Shown: one piece after another, positions 52,526 to 62,296 of the stretch
How the letters are laid out: every line of letters begins with the position of its first letter
How positions within the stretch are numbered: the first letter of the stretch is position 1
Source: CAZSDU01 sp964605775
GTDB lineage: Bacteria > Bacteroidota > Bacteroidia > Bacteroidales > FEN-979
Assembly (NCBI GenBank): GCA_964605775.1
Contig: CAZSDU010000003.1
Span: 1-64,000 of the forward strand
Reading direction: 5' to 3'
Length of the DNA: 64,000 bases
Position numbers and translations under genes: made by a program
Notes under the pieces: model-generated
The model's database searches: none
What the model saw: the letters and a program-made list of their open reading frames with translations, nothing else
Told to the model about the DNA's origin: nothing

Positions 52526-55186
52526 TTATTTATTAAGCGGGTAATATTTTTCAAAGAAACGAAGATACTGAGAAATATCTTTGTTACGGTAAAAAACAGG
52601 ATAATTTTCAGCCGAAATAGCAAAATCAGAATAACCTCCGGTATTTTCTAGCTTGGTAAAGATATATTTACTGTTACGGATGTTGATCAGATAATTCAGG
52701 GCTTTTTCTGCATTGTCAAAATTATTGACCGTTATCATTTGCCGGTCATTATCCAGCAACAGGTTGTTTATCTTCAGGTTTTCCAGGTCATGGAATTTCT
52801 GGTTGAAGTCAGAAATTTTTACTTTCAGTGCTTCCACATCCACGTTATTTCCATCAACCACCAATACATAGAAATGTACTGCTTCGGGAGTAAAGTGGTA
52901 CATTTTTAAACCGGGATCAAAAAGGACAGAAGAATCATTGACAATGGGCTCTCCCTGTGAATTTCTTTGTTTACCAAGGAAGTTCAGAACCTCTTGTGCC
53001 AATGCTTTGACTTCGCTTTTTGGATAGTCTTTGATGATCTGATACATGGATGCTGCCAGGGAGTCGACAACTTCAATTTTCCCCAAGGCCAGCCCACGGA
53101 GGTAATCAAATCTGGGCATGAGTACAGAATCTGATCGGTATTGGTTTCTGGCCAGGTCAGCATTGTTGATCACCATATAATATTGCTGATTTTCAAAGGC
53201 TTTATAGGTGTCTTCGTAAAGGCGGGAAGCATCGGATCTTCGGTCGTTGATTTCTTTATAGAAATTGGGGTTGTTGAGTAATTTGGCATAATCGGTTTCC
53301 GGAAAATTATTCAGGATAAGGTTTTTATAGTAATCGCTTTTAGGTTTGTTATCGAGTTCACGGTAAAGGATATGTAGCATATAATTGGCCTGTACGTGGT
53401 AAGTATTCATGGGAAAACGTTCCTGCAGTGTCTCAAAGGTGTTTATTGAACGGCCATAATCGCCTAAACCTTCATAATAGATGAAGCCGGTCTTGTAATA
53501 GGCCTGGATTATTTTTTCATCTGAGGCATCCTTTTGTTCTTTGGAAAATGGAATATTCTGGTTATAATAATTCCGGTCTTTGGGATTGCTGGATCTTGGC
53601 TTTATTCCCCTGGTTTGCAGGATAGAATCAGTGCCGGGAGAAGGGGTGAGGGTATCATTAGTTTCCGTAGTATTCATCGCCATGATGTTCTTATCGCTCA
53701 GAAACCAGTTATCTTCCAGTTTTCGTCGTCCCCATTTTCTGGAGAAATTGGTAAACCCGTTGGCCATGGTGGTCGGGTTGTAAAAATACCATCGTCCAAC
53801 AGATGCCACGGAGGATTGCTGGTCAGCATTGACCCCGAATATATTCAGGTTTTCGGCTTTCTCCTGTTCCTCTTCCCGTTTTTTGATTTCTTCTGCAATT
53901 AATTTGTTGATGATTTTGTCGAAAATGAGATTTCTCTCCTCGTCCGGCATTGAAGCCAGTTTTTGCAGACTGTCCTGGAGGCTGATCATGTTCAGATTGG
54001 TCACCAGGTCCGTTAAGACTGTTGTTTTTTTCTGAAGATCCTGATATCCGGGATAATCTTTTGGGAGGAACTGCATGGTGCTGTCATAATAAGCTTGTGC
54101 ACCTGGATAATCAGAACGGGCAAAACAGAGATCCGCCATGAGTAAGGAAGAAATAGCTTTCTGATAGTTGTTTTTGGTGCTTAAAGAGACGGATTTTTCA
54201 AGGTATTTTATAGTGGTGGTAGTATCTTTATCCCTAAGGGTGATCTGGGCCAGTGAATAATAAATCTGATCCTTCAGATCCTTGTTTTTATCATCCTTCA
54301 ACATCCGGGTCAGTTTCTTAATGATATACTCCCTGTTTCCGCTTTTTGTGTCATAGCATTGTGCCAGGTTAATTTTGGCATTGAATTCCATTTCAAACTG
54401 GGGATTGCGTTTGATCACTTTTTCATAATAGCGGGATGCATTGTCGAGTTCTCCGTTCAGTTGATGTATCTGTCCCAGGATGAAATAGCATCGTGTCCGC
54501 ATATTCCGGTCGGGGTTTAATTCAAGGGCTCTCTCAATAAAAGGAGAAGCGGAAGTATATTGTTTTTGAAGAATGTAGGATTGTCCGTAAGCAAGATTCA
54601 TACCTGTTTCAAGCTTTTGTGGCGCCTGACCCTGTTTGATCTTACTCTGAAGCATGTCAAGCATGGGTTCAGCCCGGGTAAAATCACCGAGTTGGATATT
54701 TGAGAGTGCCTGCCAAAGCATGGCTTCATACTTGATTTCATTTTCATTGTATGTTTTTATAACAAACTCAAAAGTCCGGCGAGCCATGGGATAATCCTGC
54801 TTATAAAAATATGCTTTACCGATCAGCAGATAGGAGTCATCTATCCATTTCACGTATTCCTTGCGGTTAAACACCATGGAGTGTTTCTGAATGGTCTTGG
54901 AAGCCTTTTTAATCGCGATATCAGCGTATTGAGAAATTTTTCCGCTACTGGTTTTATCTCCGAAATTGTAAACAGGCAGTATCAGGGAATAATTATCTGT
55001 CAATCCGGTCTCAAATTCTTTTTTCCCCTGCCTCATGTTATCCATCCCATTCCAGTATACATTATAATGGGAAGTAAGGTTATGATAAGTCCGTCGGATA
55101 AAGGTGTTTTTCTTGGTAGAACAACTGCTGCCAAAAATGATGAAAGAGGTAACAAAAACCAACCCGGCAATGGAAAAAAACTTCAT
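52526..55186 (-). CDS. sprE: TPR lipoprotein SprE/PorW of the type IX secretion system
   Basis: An 886-residue lipoprotein with lipobox FGSSC and the family opening STKKNTFIRRTYHNLTSHYNVYWNG. Several TPR units fill about residues 95-400 (for example YEAMLWQALSNIQLGDFTRAE), a long linker follows, and a second repeat region with a conserved C-terminal domain (VHFYVLVVDGNNVDV) closes it. SprE/PorW is required for T9SS secretion and, in gliding species, motility, and is thought to bridge the PorLM motor and the outer-membrane translocon. ATG 55186 is chosen over an in-frame TTG. It heads a unit with bactofilin 4 bases downstream. Confidence 0.85.
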   Translation of the reverse strand: MKFFSIAGLVFVTSFIIFGSSCSTKKNTFIRRTYHNLTSHYNVYWNGMDNMRQGKKEFETGLTDNYSLILPVYNFGDKTSSGKISQYADIAIKKASKTIQKHSMVFNRKEYVKWIDDSYLLIGKAYFYKQDYPMARRTFEFVIKTYNENEIKYEAMLWQALSNIQLGDFTRAEPMLDMLQSKIKQGQAPQKLETGMNLAYGQSYILQKQYTSASPFIERALELNPDRNMRTRCYFILGQIHQLNGELDNASRYYEKVIKRNPQFEMEFNAKINLAQCYDTKSGNREYIIKKLTRMLKDDKNKDLKDQIYYSLAQITLRDKDTTTTIKYLEKSVSLSTKNNYQKAISSLLMADLCFARSDYPGAQAYYDSTMQFLPKDYPGYQDLQKKTTVLTDLVTNLNMISLQDSLQKLASMPDEERNLIFDKIINKLIAEEIKKREEEQEKAENLNIFGVNADQQSSVASVGRWYFYNPTTMANGFTNFSRKWGRRKLEDNWFLSDKNIMAMNTTETNDTLTPSPGTDSILQTRGIKPRSSNPKDRNYYNQNIPFSKEQKDASDEKIIQAYYKTGFIYYEGLGDYGRSINTFETLQERFPMNTYHVQANYMLHILYRELDNKPKSDYYKNLILNNFPETDYAKLLNNPNFYKEINDRRSDASRLYEDTYKAFENQQYYMVINNADLARNQYRSDSVLMPRFDYLRGLALGKIEVVDSLAASMYQIIKDYPKSEVKALAQEVLNFLGKQRNSQGEPIVNDSSVLFDPGLKMYHFTPEAVHFYVLVVDGNNVDVEALKVKISDFNQKFHDLENLKINNLLLDNDRQMITVNNFDNAEKALNYLINIRNSKYIFTKLENTGGYSDFAISAENYPVFYRNKDISQYLRFFEKYYPLNK

Positions 55187-55234
55187 ATATTTCAAATGGA
55201 GTAAGCCTATTGTTCTTAATAAACAGAATTTTTA

Positions 55235-55242
55235 CAAAAATA
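55235..55242 (-). promoter_or_regulatory. Promoter -7 element of sprE
   Basis: TATTTTTG on the minus strand, an exact TAnnTTTG match about 49 bases upstream of the sprE ATG. No clear -33 box is seen. Confidence 0.4.
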
Positions 55243-55279
55243 TTTTAATTTTTCGATATAGCGCTGAAAACCTAGAACA

Positions 55280-55310
55280 TTTGTCGGTTGACATATTTTT
55301 CCGATCTTTG
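55280..55310 (+). promoter_or_regulatory. Promoter of the LytM-peptidase gene
   Basis: TTTG at 55280-55283, a 19-base spacer, and GATCTTTG at 55303-55310 (one mismatch). It sits 28 bases before ATG 55339 and rules out the in-frame Met at 55288. Confidence 0.55.
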
Positions 55311-55338
55311 CAGTGTTTATAGGAAATATCATCCATTC

Positions 55339-56229
55339 ATGGCCTCAGTTAAGAAGGAAAAGAAAAAGCGCCCTTGGGTTAGTAAATTGAGAAACAAATA
55401 CCGACTGGTATTCATGAATGATGAAAACATGGAGGAACGTTTAACATTCCGGCTTTCCCGTTTAAATGTTTTTGTCGCCCTTGGCACCCTGACCATTCTT
55501 TTGATTATTCTGACCATTATCCTCATTGCTTTTACTCCTTTAAAAGAATATATTCCGGGGTATACCAATGTCGGTCTTCAGAAAAAGCTGTATGAATTGC
55601 AATTAAAAACAGACTCCATTGAAAAGGATTTGCAAAGGAAAGATAAATTCATTAAAAACCTGAAGGATATCATTAATGGCAGGGATTTATCAGAAAATAT
55701 TCCATTGGTCAGAGATACCCTTGCCCGTTACAAGAATATAAAGCTAAAACGCTCGGAAGATGATTCTTTACTGAGAATGCAGGTTGAAAATCAATCGAAA
55801 TATCGTCTTTTTAAGATGGAAACCTTTGAAAACCAGGGGCAGAAAAAATCAACCATCGGAACCTTTTTGTTTTTTAATCCGCTCAAAGGGATAATAACCA
55901 ATGAATTTAATCGTTCGAAACAACATTACGGTGTGGATATTGTGGCCAAAGAGAATGAGGCCATAAAATCCGTACTGGATGGCACAGTCCTCTTCACTAA
56001 CTGGACACTTGAGACCGGTTATGTCATTGCTGTTCAGCATCCTCATAACATTGTTTCCATTTATAAACATAACTCCGCGATCCTGAAAAAATCAGGGGAT
56101 CTGGTCAAAGCCGGTGAACCCATTGCGATTATCGGGAATAGTGGTGAACTGGCCACAGGTCCTCATCTTCATTTTGAGCTTTGGAATGATGGATACCCTA
56201 TAAACCCAAAGGATTATATTACTTTTTAA
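55339..56229 (+). CDS. M23/LytM peptidoglycan peptidase, membrane anchored
   Basis: A 296-residue envelope protein. A basic head is followed by one membrane helix (about 38-60, FVALGTLTILLIILTIILIAF), a coiled coil (LYELQLKTDSIEKDLQRKDKF), and a C-terminal LytM domain. Zinc ligands appear as HYGVD and HLHFE, with the GNSGELATGPHLHFEL end intact, so it should be active on peptidoglycan cross-bridges or stem peptides. Divergent from sprE. dxr follows by 16 bases. Confidence 0.92.
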   Translation: MASVKKEKKKRPWVSKLRNKYRLVFMNDENMEERLTFRLSRLNVFVALGTLTILLIILTIILIAFTPLKEYIPGYTNVGLQKKLYELQLKTDSIEKDLQRKDKFIKNLKDIINGRDLSENIPLVRDTLARYKNIKLKRSEDDSLLRMQVENQSKYRLFKMETFENQGQKKSTIGTFLFFNPLKGIITNEFNRSKQHYGVDIVAKENEAIKSVLDGTVLFTNWTLETGYVIAVQHPHNIVSIYKHNSAILKKSGDLVKAGEPIAIIGNSGELATGPHLHFELWNDGYPINPKDYITF

Positions 56230-56245
56230 TGTTGAATATGCTACT

Positions 56246-57412
56246 TTGAAAAAAAGAATTGCAATACTCGGCTCAACTGGATCCATAGGCACTCAGGCAC
56301 TGGAAGTTATCCGGTTGCATGCTGAATATTTTACTGTTGAGGTGCTGTCCGCCCAGAATAATTGCGATCTTCTTATCCACCAGGCAATAGAATTCAAGCC
56401 GAATGCGGTGGTGATCGGAAATAAAAACAGTTATAGTAAGGTTAAAGATGCCTTGGCCTCTGACCCGATCAAAGTCTTTGCTGGAGAAGAGGCAATCAAT
56501 CAGATCGTGGAAATGGAAAGTATTGACCTGGTATTAAACGCCCAGGTTGGGTTTTCTGGATTTCAACCCACATTGAATGCCATCAGGCATGGGAAAAATA
56601 TTGCCCTGGCCAATAAGGAAACACTGGTGGTTGCAGGGAAAATGGTCATGGAACAGGCTGCTCTTCACCATTCATGGATCCTTCCTGTTGATTCAGAACA
56701 TTCTGCAATTTTTCAGTGTCTGATCGGCGAACAGAGTTCTACCGTAGAAAAAATATATCTCACGGCTTCAGGCGGCCCTTTTCTCGGATATTCCCGAGAT
56801 CAGCTCAAAGGGGTAAGCAGGGAGGCTGCATTAAACCATCCTAACTGGAAAATGGGGAGTAAAATCACCATTGATTCGGCAACGATGATGAATAAAGGGC
56901 TTGAGGTGATTGAAGCCCGTTGGCTTTTCAACCTTAAACCTGAACAGATCGATGTCATCATCCACCCTCAGTCAGTCATTCATTCCATTGTACAGTTCCA
57001 TGATGGATCCATGAAAGCGCAGATGGGAAGACCTGATATGAAACTTCCCATCCTTTTCGCATTGGCTTATCCTGAGCGGATTAGGTCAACTTTCCCACGC
57101 TTCAGTTTTCCGGATTATCCCCAGATGACATTTACTGCACCCGATGTCTCGGTATTCCCTTGCTTATTGTTGGCTTATTCCGCTCTGGAAAAAGGAGGCA
57201 ACCTTGCCTGCATTGTAAATGCAGCCAATGAAAGTGCAGTAGCCGCGTTTCTGAATGACAGGATTGGATTCCTTCAGATACCTGAGGTCATTGAACGTTG
57301 TATGCACACCTTGCCTTTCATTCCTGTGCCCTCTGATGAGGATTACGTGCGTTCACACAGGGAGACCATGATTAAAGCCGAAGAATTTATACGAAAAATA
57401 AAAACAAATTAA
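56246..57412 (+). CDS. dxr: 1-deoxy-D-xylulose 5-phosphate reductoisomerase
   Basis: A 388-residue NADPH enzyme, the committed MEP-pathway step to isoprenoids. ILGSTGSIGTQALEVI binds NADPH, while LPVDSEHSAIFQ and TIDSATMMNKGLEVIEA supply substrate and metal ligands. The ATGs just upstream are out of frame, so TTG 56246 (MKKRIAILGS) must be the start. It is followed by rseP after 13 bases. Confidence 0.96.
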   Translation: MKKRIAILGSTGSIGTQALEVIRLHAEYFTVEVLSAQNNCDLLIHQAIEFKPNAVVIGNKNSYSKVKDALASDPIKVFAGEEAINQIVEMESIDLVLNAQVGFSGFQPTLNAIRHGKNIALANKETLVVAGKMVMEQAALHHSWILPVDSEHSAIFQCLIGEQSSTVEKIYLTASGGPFLGYSRDQLKGVSREAALNHPNWKMGSKITIDSATMMNKGLEVIEARWLFNLKPEQIDVIIHPQSVIHSIVQFHDGSMKAQMGRPDMKLPILFALAYPERIRSTFPRFSFPDYPQMTFTAPDVSVFPCLLLAYSALEKGGNLACIVNAANESAVAAFLNDRIGFLQIPEVIERCMHTLPFIPVPSDEDYVRSHRETMIKAEEFIRKIKTN

Positions 57413-57425
57413 CTAAATCATTTAA

Positions 57426-58748
57426 ATGATGGAGATCGTTGTCAAGATTACACAATTATTGCTGAGCCTTTCCATACTGGTAATTTTTCATGAATTCGGT
57501 CATTACATTACGGCCAGAATATTCAAAACCAGGGTGGAAAAATTCTATTTGTTTTTCAACCCCTGGTTTTCGCTGTTTAAGTTTAAAAAAGGTGAAACAG
57601 AATATGGGTTGGGATGGATTCCTCTTGGAGGATATGTGAAAATATCGGGAATGATTGATGAATCCATGGATGTGGAGCAAATGAAACAAGCCCCCCAAGC
57701 CTGGGAATTCAGGTCGAAACCTGCCTGGCAACGGCTGATCATCATGCTGGGCGGAGTCACGGTAAATATCCTTCTGGCCATTGGAATTTATATTGTTATG
57801 TTGTTTGCCTGGGGAGAGCAATACCTTCCTGCTTCGGAATTAAAATACGGAATTACAGTGGATTCTCTGGGATATCAGATGGGGCTCAGAAACGGAGATA
57901 AAATTTTATCTATAGACCATAAGATGGTAGATGATTTTGCTTCCATTCCAAAGGTAATCATTCTGGAGGAAGCCAAAACTATTCAGGTACTCAGAGGGGA
58001 TCAGGTAACGGAAATTTCAATCCCCAAAGGAGCGATCAGTCAGTTGATCAAAAGAAAAACCCCGGATTTTATTTCTTATCGTATTCCTTTTGAAGTAGGT
58101 GATTTTACGAAAAACTCTCCAGCCAGGCAAGCCGGATTGGCCATCAACGACAGGATCATTGGTATCAACGACAGCCTGCTTGGTTATTTTGATCAGTTTC
58201 GGGCGATGATCGGTCGTTTTAAAAACAGGGAGGTCAGCATCCACGTGCTGCGCGGAAGCGATACCCTGCAAATTCCGGTCATGGTTCCTCAGGAAGGCCT
58301 GATCGGTGTTTATCCCAAGGGTCCAACGAATTATTTCAGCCTGAAAGAAAAAAAATATTCGTTGATCACTGCAATTCCGGCGGGTGTCACAAAAACATGG
58401 AACGGGGTCGGCAATTATCTAAAATCGATCAAACTACTTTTTTCACAGGAGAAAGCCTATGAATCGGTTGGTGGATTTATCACCATCGGAAGTATTTTTC
58501 CTTCAACCTGGGATTGGCAGGCATTCTGGTCGTTGACTGCATTCTTATCGATTATGCTGGCCATTCTGAATGTTTTACCCATTCCGGCACTGGATGGCGG
58601 GCATGTGATGTTTCTGTTTTATGAAATTATTTTCCGAAAAAAACCAAGTGATAAATTCATGGAATATGCCCAATATGCGGGAATGGCTATCCTTTTTGGA
58701 CTTCTTATCTTTGCCAATGGGAATGACATTGTTAAACTATTCAGGTAA
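57426..58748 (+). CDS. rseP: RIP-type site-2 metalloprotease RseP
   Basis: A 440-residue intramembrane zinc protease. The HEFGH active site is at residues 22-26 in the first helix, the GWIPLGGYVKISGM strand follows, two PDZ-like regions (about 135-210 and 215-285) come next, and LPIPALDGGHV supplies the third ligand. Such enzymes release sigma factors from membrane anti-sigma factors and clear signal peptides. The ECF/anti-sigma pair at 35.7 kb could be a client, which is inference. Starts: ATG 57426 or 57429. Confidence 0.95.
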   Translation: MMEIVVKITQLLLSLSILVIFHEFGHYITARIFKTRVEKFYLFFNPWFSLFKFKKGETEYGLGWIPLGGYVKISGMIDESMDVEQMKQAPQAWEFRSKPAWQRLIIMLGGVTVNILLAIGIYIVMLFAWGEQYLPASELKYGITVDSLGYQMGLRNGDKILSIDHKMVDDFASIPKVIILEEAKTIQVLRGDQVTEISIPKGAISQLIKRKTPDFISYRIPFEVGDFTKNSPARQAGLAINDRIIGINDSLLGYFDQFRAMIGRFKNREVSIHVLRGSDTLQIPVMVPQEGLIGVYPKGPTNYFSLKEKKYSLITAIPAGVTKTWNGVGNYLKSIKLLFSQEKAYESVGGFITIGSIFPSTWDWQAFWSLTAFLSIMLAILNVLPIPALDGGHVMFLFYEIIFRKKPSDKFMEYAQYAGMAILFGLLIFANGNDIVKLFR

Positions 58749-58753
58749 TGGAC

Positions 58754-59650
58754 TTATTCTGAAACCTTTTCCCTCAGCGATTTAAATCCTTCCCCGAGAA
58801 TTTCGGTGGCATCCGTCACGGTCAGAAATGCTTTTGGATCAATTTCGTGGATGAATTCTTCCAGCATGCCTAATTCCCGCCGGCTGATAACTGTAAAAAT
58901 TATCCGTCTCTCGGCATTATTATACATGCCTTTACCATCGATAAAAGTTCCGCCGCGGTCAAGGTTGTTGATGATTTTATCCCTGATTTCTTCATGCTTT
59001 TCTGAAATAATAAATACGCTTTTATCATAACTTACGCCTTCAAGCACAATGTCGATTACCTTCCCTGTGATAAAGATTACGATCCAGGAGTATAATGGAA
59101 TTTTCCAGTCCTGGAATACGACCAAACCGATCAGTACGATGACAGAGTCCACATAGATCATAAGCATTCCCAGAGGAAGCCTTGTATATTTGGCGATGAT
59201 CATGGCAATGATATCACTTCCGCCTGAAGTCGCCTTGGATCTGAAGATCAAACCCAATCCCAATCCCGTCAGTACCCCCCCGAACACAGAGGAAAGAAGC
59301 GCATCTCCTTCAACCAGGGGGTTAAAGCCCCAGAAAAATGTGAGGGTATCCGTAAATATGGCGGTCAGTGAGAATCCAAGGACGGTTTTATAGCCAAATC
59401 TCGGCCCAAGAAACTTTATCCCGATCAGGGTCAGGGGAATATCAAAACATAAGGCAACCAGTCCCACGGGTGTGCCAAAAAGGTAGTGAAGTACAATGGA
59501 GATACCGTAAACACCGCCTGGGACAATTTTATAAGGGGTGATGAAGAGTACAAAACCGCTTGCAAGAATGAAGGACCCGATGATGATCAGACCATGGGAA
59601 ATAAACCATTTACGGGTAAATGGTTTTTCTTTAATTAAAAAAAATGCCAT
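58754..59650 (-). CDS. YitT-family membrane protein
   Basis: A 298-residue protein with five or six membrane helices (a YitT/DUF161 repeat) and a cytosolic DUF2179 domain (about 215-290, FIISEKHEEIRDKIINNLDRGGTFIDGKGMY). Conserved GGVYGISIVLHYLFG and TSGGSDIIAMII mark the two halves. Function is unknown; a transport role is commonly guessed. It ends 5 bases from rseP, convergent. Confidence 0.9.
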   Translation of the reverse strand: MAFFLIKEKPFTRKWFISHGLIIIGSFILASGFVLFITPYKIVPGGVYGISIVLHYLFGTPVGLVALCFDIPLTLIGIKFLGPRFGYKTVLGFSLTAIFTDTLTFFWGFNPLVEGDALLSSVFGGVLTGLGLGLIFRSKATSGGSDIIAMIIAKYTRLPLGMLMIYVDSVIVLIGLVVFQDWKIPLYSWIVIFITGKVIDIVLEGVSYDKSVFIISEKHEEIRDKIINNLDRGGTFIDGKGMYNNAERRIIFTVISRRELGMLEEFIHEIDPKAFLTVTDATEILGEGFKSLREKVSE

Positions 59651-59725
59651 ACATTAGATTTTTGAATATCAGATTAAATGCAAAGATATTTGTTATTGAA
59701 CAATTGAATTTCAAAAAAACAGTTA

Positions 59726-59753
59726 TTGTATTAACAAAAAAATTGTACTTTTA
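59726..59753 (+). promoter_or_regulatory. Possible promoter of porP
   Basis: TTG at 59726-59728, a 17-base spacer, and TACTTTTA at 59746-59753 (one mismatch to TAnnTTTG), about 72 bases before the porP ATG. Weak match. Confidence 0.3.
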
Positions 59754-59824
59754 TCGCAGTTTTAGAAGCTATAACAACACTATTTTTGATCCTGCTCCGT
59801 AACATTTGTTCACCGGTTAACAGA

Positions 59825-60763
59825 ATGAAGAGATTTTTTATACTGGTGGTATTTCTATCTTGGGGTTGGCCATTGGTCTTCTCGCAGCAGAATACGCTCA
59901 TTACCCAGTATATGTTCAATAATATGGCGTTTAATCCTGCCTATGCGGGGAGCAGTGGGGGAATCTGTGTCAAAGGTCTGGTACGTGAACAATGGATTGG
60001 TTTTAAAGATGAAGACGGGAACACGATAGCCCCAGAAACTTTTTTGCTGACCGTGGATGCACCCATCCGGATTCTGCATGGGGGAATTGGCGGAAGTATC
60101 TCTCAGGATAAACTCGGATTTTTCAGTAATATAGCAGTAAAACTGGGTTATGCCTATATCATGGGATTGGGTCAGGGCGACTTGTCGATCGGGCTTCAAC
60201 TGGATTTCCAGAATACCAAACTGGACTTTTCAAAATTCAAACCTGTTGACTCTGATGATGAACTGATCAATGGAAAATCCAGCGAGACGGACATGATGTT
60301 TGATCTGTCGGCGGGATTATTTTACAAGATACAGGATAAATTCTGGGTCGGGTTATCCGGAGATCAATTACTTCAATCAAAAGGGAGGAATACTAATTAT
60401 CAGCTTAAGCGGCACTTCTATCTGGCATCAGGATATCAATGGGTTATCCCCAATCATCCCTTATTCGAACTTCAGCCATCACTGCTATTGATGTACGATG
60501 GGGCTGTATTTCAGTTCAACCTGAGTGGCCTGGTCTGGTATAACAATAAATTCTATGGTGGGTTGTCGTATCGTTATCAGGATGCGGTTTCTATTCTTGC
60601 CGGTTTATCCATCAAGAGTTTCAGGGTAGGGCTTGCATACGACATTAATACCTCTAAATTGAGCAAATATAATAGTGGCAGTATTGAAGTTATGCTGGGA
60701 TACTGTTTTAAAATAGATACCGATAAATTTAGAAAAAGTTACCGGAACACACGTTTCCTGTAA
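59825..60763 (+). CDS. PorP/SprF-family T9SS outer-membrane protein
   Basis: A 312-residue outer-membrane protein. A signal peptide (ending VFSQQ) is followed by the family opening NTLITQYMFNNMAFNPAYAGS, and the barrel shows repeated GG and aromatic strands. PorP and its paralogues belong to the T9SS outer-membrane complex. Paralogues are often paired with individual large cargo (SprF with SprB), but position directly before gldK fits the core PorP. ATG 59825 is preferred over the upstream start at 59786 for signal-peptide shape. Confidence 0.9.
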   Translation: MKRFFILVVFLSWGWPLVFSQQNTLITQYMFNNMAFNPAYAGSSGGICVKGLVREQWIGFKDEDGNTIAPETFLLTVDAPIRILHGGIGGSISQDKLGFFSNIAVKLGYAYIMGLGQGDLSIGLQLDFQNTKLDFSKFKPVDSDDELINGKSSETDMMFDLSAGLFYKIQDKFWVGLSGDQLLQSKGRNTNYQLKRHFYLASGYQWVIPNHPLFELQPSLLLMYDGAVFQFNLSGLVWYNNKFYGGLSYRYQDAVSILAGLSIKSFRVGLAYDINTSKLSKYNSGSIEVMLGYCFKIDTDKFRKSYRNTRFL

Positions 60764-60783
60764 TAAAATATATTGTAAATTTG
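60754..60783 (+). promoter_or_regulatory. Probable promoter of gldKLM
   Basis: TTTC at 60754-60757, an 18-base spacer, and a perfect TAAATTTG at 60776-60783, about 82 bases before gldK. It overlaps the end of porP, so gldKLM may be expressed apart from it. Confidence 0.5.
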
Positions 60784-60865
60784 CACCTTAATTTTTCAAT
60801 TGTTAGGCTTAAATATAATAATCATTAACAAGTAGCGTTATTTTTCATCATTAATCGGCCAAAAA

Positions 60866-62233
60866 ATGAAAAAACTGCTCATTTATTCAGCCTTGCTCAT
60901 ATTCCTGGCCAGTTGTGGTAATTCAGGAAATGGTGAGCTTACAGGCGTGAAAAACCGGAAGCGATACTACCAACCTGATCCATTTGGCATGGTTTACGTA
61001 CCCATGGGCTCTTATACCATGGGTGTGAGCGATGAAGATGTGCCATATGCCCAGTTAAATAATCCAAAAACGGTTACCGTCCAGGCTTTTTATATGGACC
61101 AGACAGAGATAACCAACAATCAGTACAGGCAATTCGTTTACTGGGTGCGGGATTCCATTGCAAGACGTATTCTGGGTGAGATTAAACCGGAATTGTATTT
61201 CATCACTGAAAATAAAAAAACAGGGGAAACTTTTGATCCCCCCTTCCTGAACTGGCAGACCAAGCTTTCATGGAACCCAGAAGAGCAAGATATGCGCGAT
61301 GCTTTGGCACAAATGTACCTGCCGGAAAATGAGCGCTATTTCAGGCGCAAGGAAATCGATACCCGTAAGCTTTATTACGAATATTATTTTGTTGATTTGA
61401 AAGCCGCGGCCAGAAAGGACTATAGCGGGCAGTCTGATCCCAAAGATGCCGGCCTTGCCAACCGCCCCCAGGGCATGAAAGACCGTTCGGTATATGTACG
61501 CAAAGAAATCATTAGTGTCTATCCTGATACCCTCTGCTGGATTCATGATTTTGCCTATTCTTTCAATGATCCCAGCACAGAGAAGTATTTCTGGCATCCT
61601 GCCTATGATCATTATCCTGTGGTTGGAGTGAACTGGAAGCAGGCCAATGCCTTCTGTATCTGGCGGACCAATTTAAAAAACAGCAGTCTGTATGGGAAAA
61701 AGGGTGAAACCTTTATTTCGGAATTCCGTTTGCCAACAGAAGGAGAATGGGAATGGGCTGCTCGTGGTGGTTATGATGGCAATCCTTATCCCTGGGGCGG
61801 ACCCTATACAAGGAATGACAAAGGCTGTTTCCTGGCTAATTTTAAACCAATGAGAGGTAATTATATCGATGACGGAGGTGCCATTACCGTGATCGTTGCA
61901 CATTATCCGGCCAATGATTTTGGATTGTATGATATGGCTGGTAACGTTTCCGAATGGACAAGTTCTGCCTTCCATACTTCATCCTATAACTTTACCTGGG
62001 ATTTAAATCCCGATTATAAATACAATGCCAAGGATACGGATCCTTCTACCTTGAAACGTAAGGTGATACGCGGAGGTTCCTGGAAAGATGTATCTTATTT
62101 TCTGAGGGTTTCTACCAGGTCGTATGAATTTCAGGATACAGCCAAATGTTATATTGGTTTCCGCTGTGTTCAAAGTTTTCTGGGAAGACAAAAAGATGAT
62201 AACCCTGCACGTGCATCCAAAGTTTACCGTTAA
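60866..62233 (+). CDS. gldK: T9SS lipoprotein GldK/PorK
   Basis: A 455-residue lipoprotein with lipobox FLASC (Cys17). The body is a formylglycine-generating-enzyme-like (SUMF1) domain, with VPMGSYTMGVSDEDVPYAQ, a large insertion, then RLPTEGEWEWAARGG, YDMAGNVSEWTSS and RVIRGGSWKD. GldK forms the periplasmic ring of T9SS with GldN. It is the first of the gldKLM(N) core genes and is full length. Confidence 0.95.
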   Translation: MKKLLIYSALLIFLASCGNSGNGELTGVKNRKRYYQPDPFGMVYVPMGSYTMGVSDEDVPYAQLNNPKTVTVQAFYMDQTEITNNQYRQFVYWVRDSIARRILGEIKPELYFITENKKTGETFDPPFLNWQTKLSWNPEEQDMRDALAQMYLPENERYFRRKEIDTRKLYYEYYFVDLKAAARKDYSGQSDPKDAGLANRPQGMKDRSVYVRKEIISVYPDTLCWIHDFAYSFNDPSTEKYFWHPAYDHYPVVGVNWKQANAFCIWRTNLKNSSLYGKKGETFISEFRLPTEGEWEWAARGGYDGNPYPWGGPYTRNDKGCFLANFKPMRGNYIDDGGAITVIVAHYPANDFGLYDMAGNVSEWTSSAFHTSSYNFTWDLNPDYKYNAKDTDPSTLKRKVIRGGSWKDVSYFLRVSTRSYEFQDTAKCYIGFRCVQSFLGRQKDDNPARASKVYR

Positions 62234-62296
62234 TCGTTCTAACTATATAATCTGTCAATTAATCAATTGTTCATAATCACTTAATTCTTCATCAAC

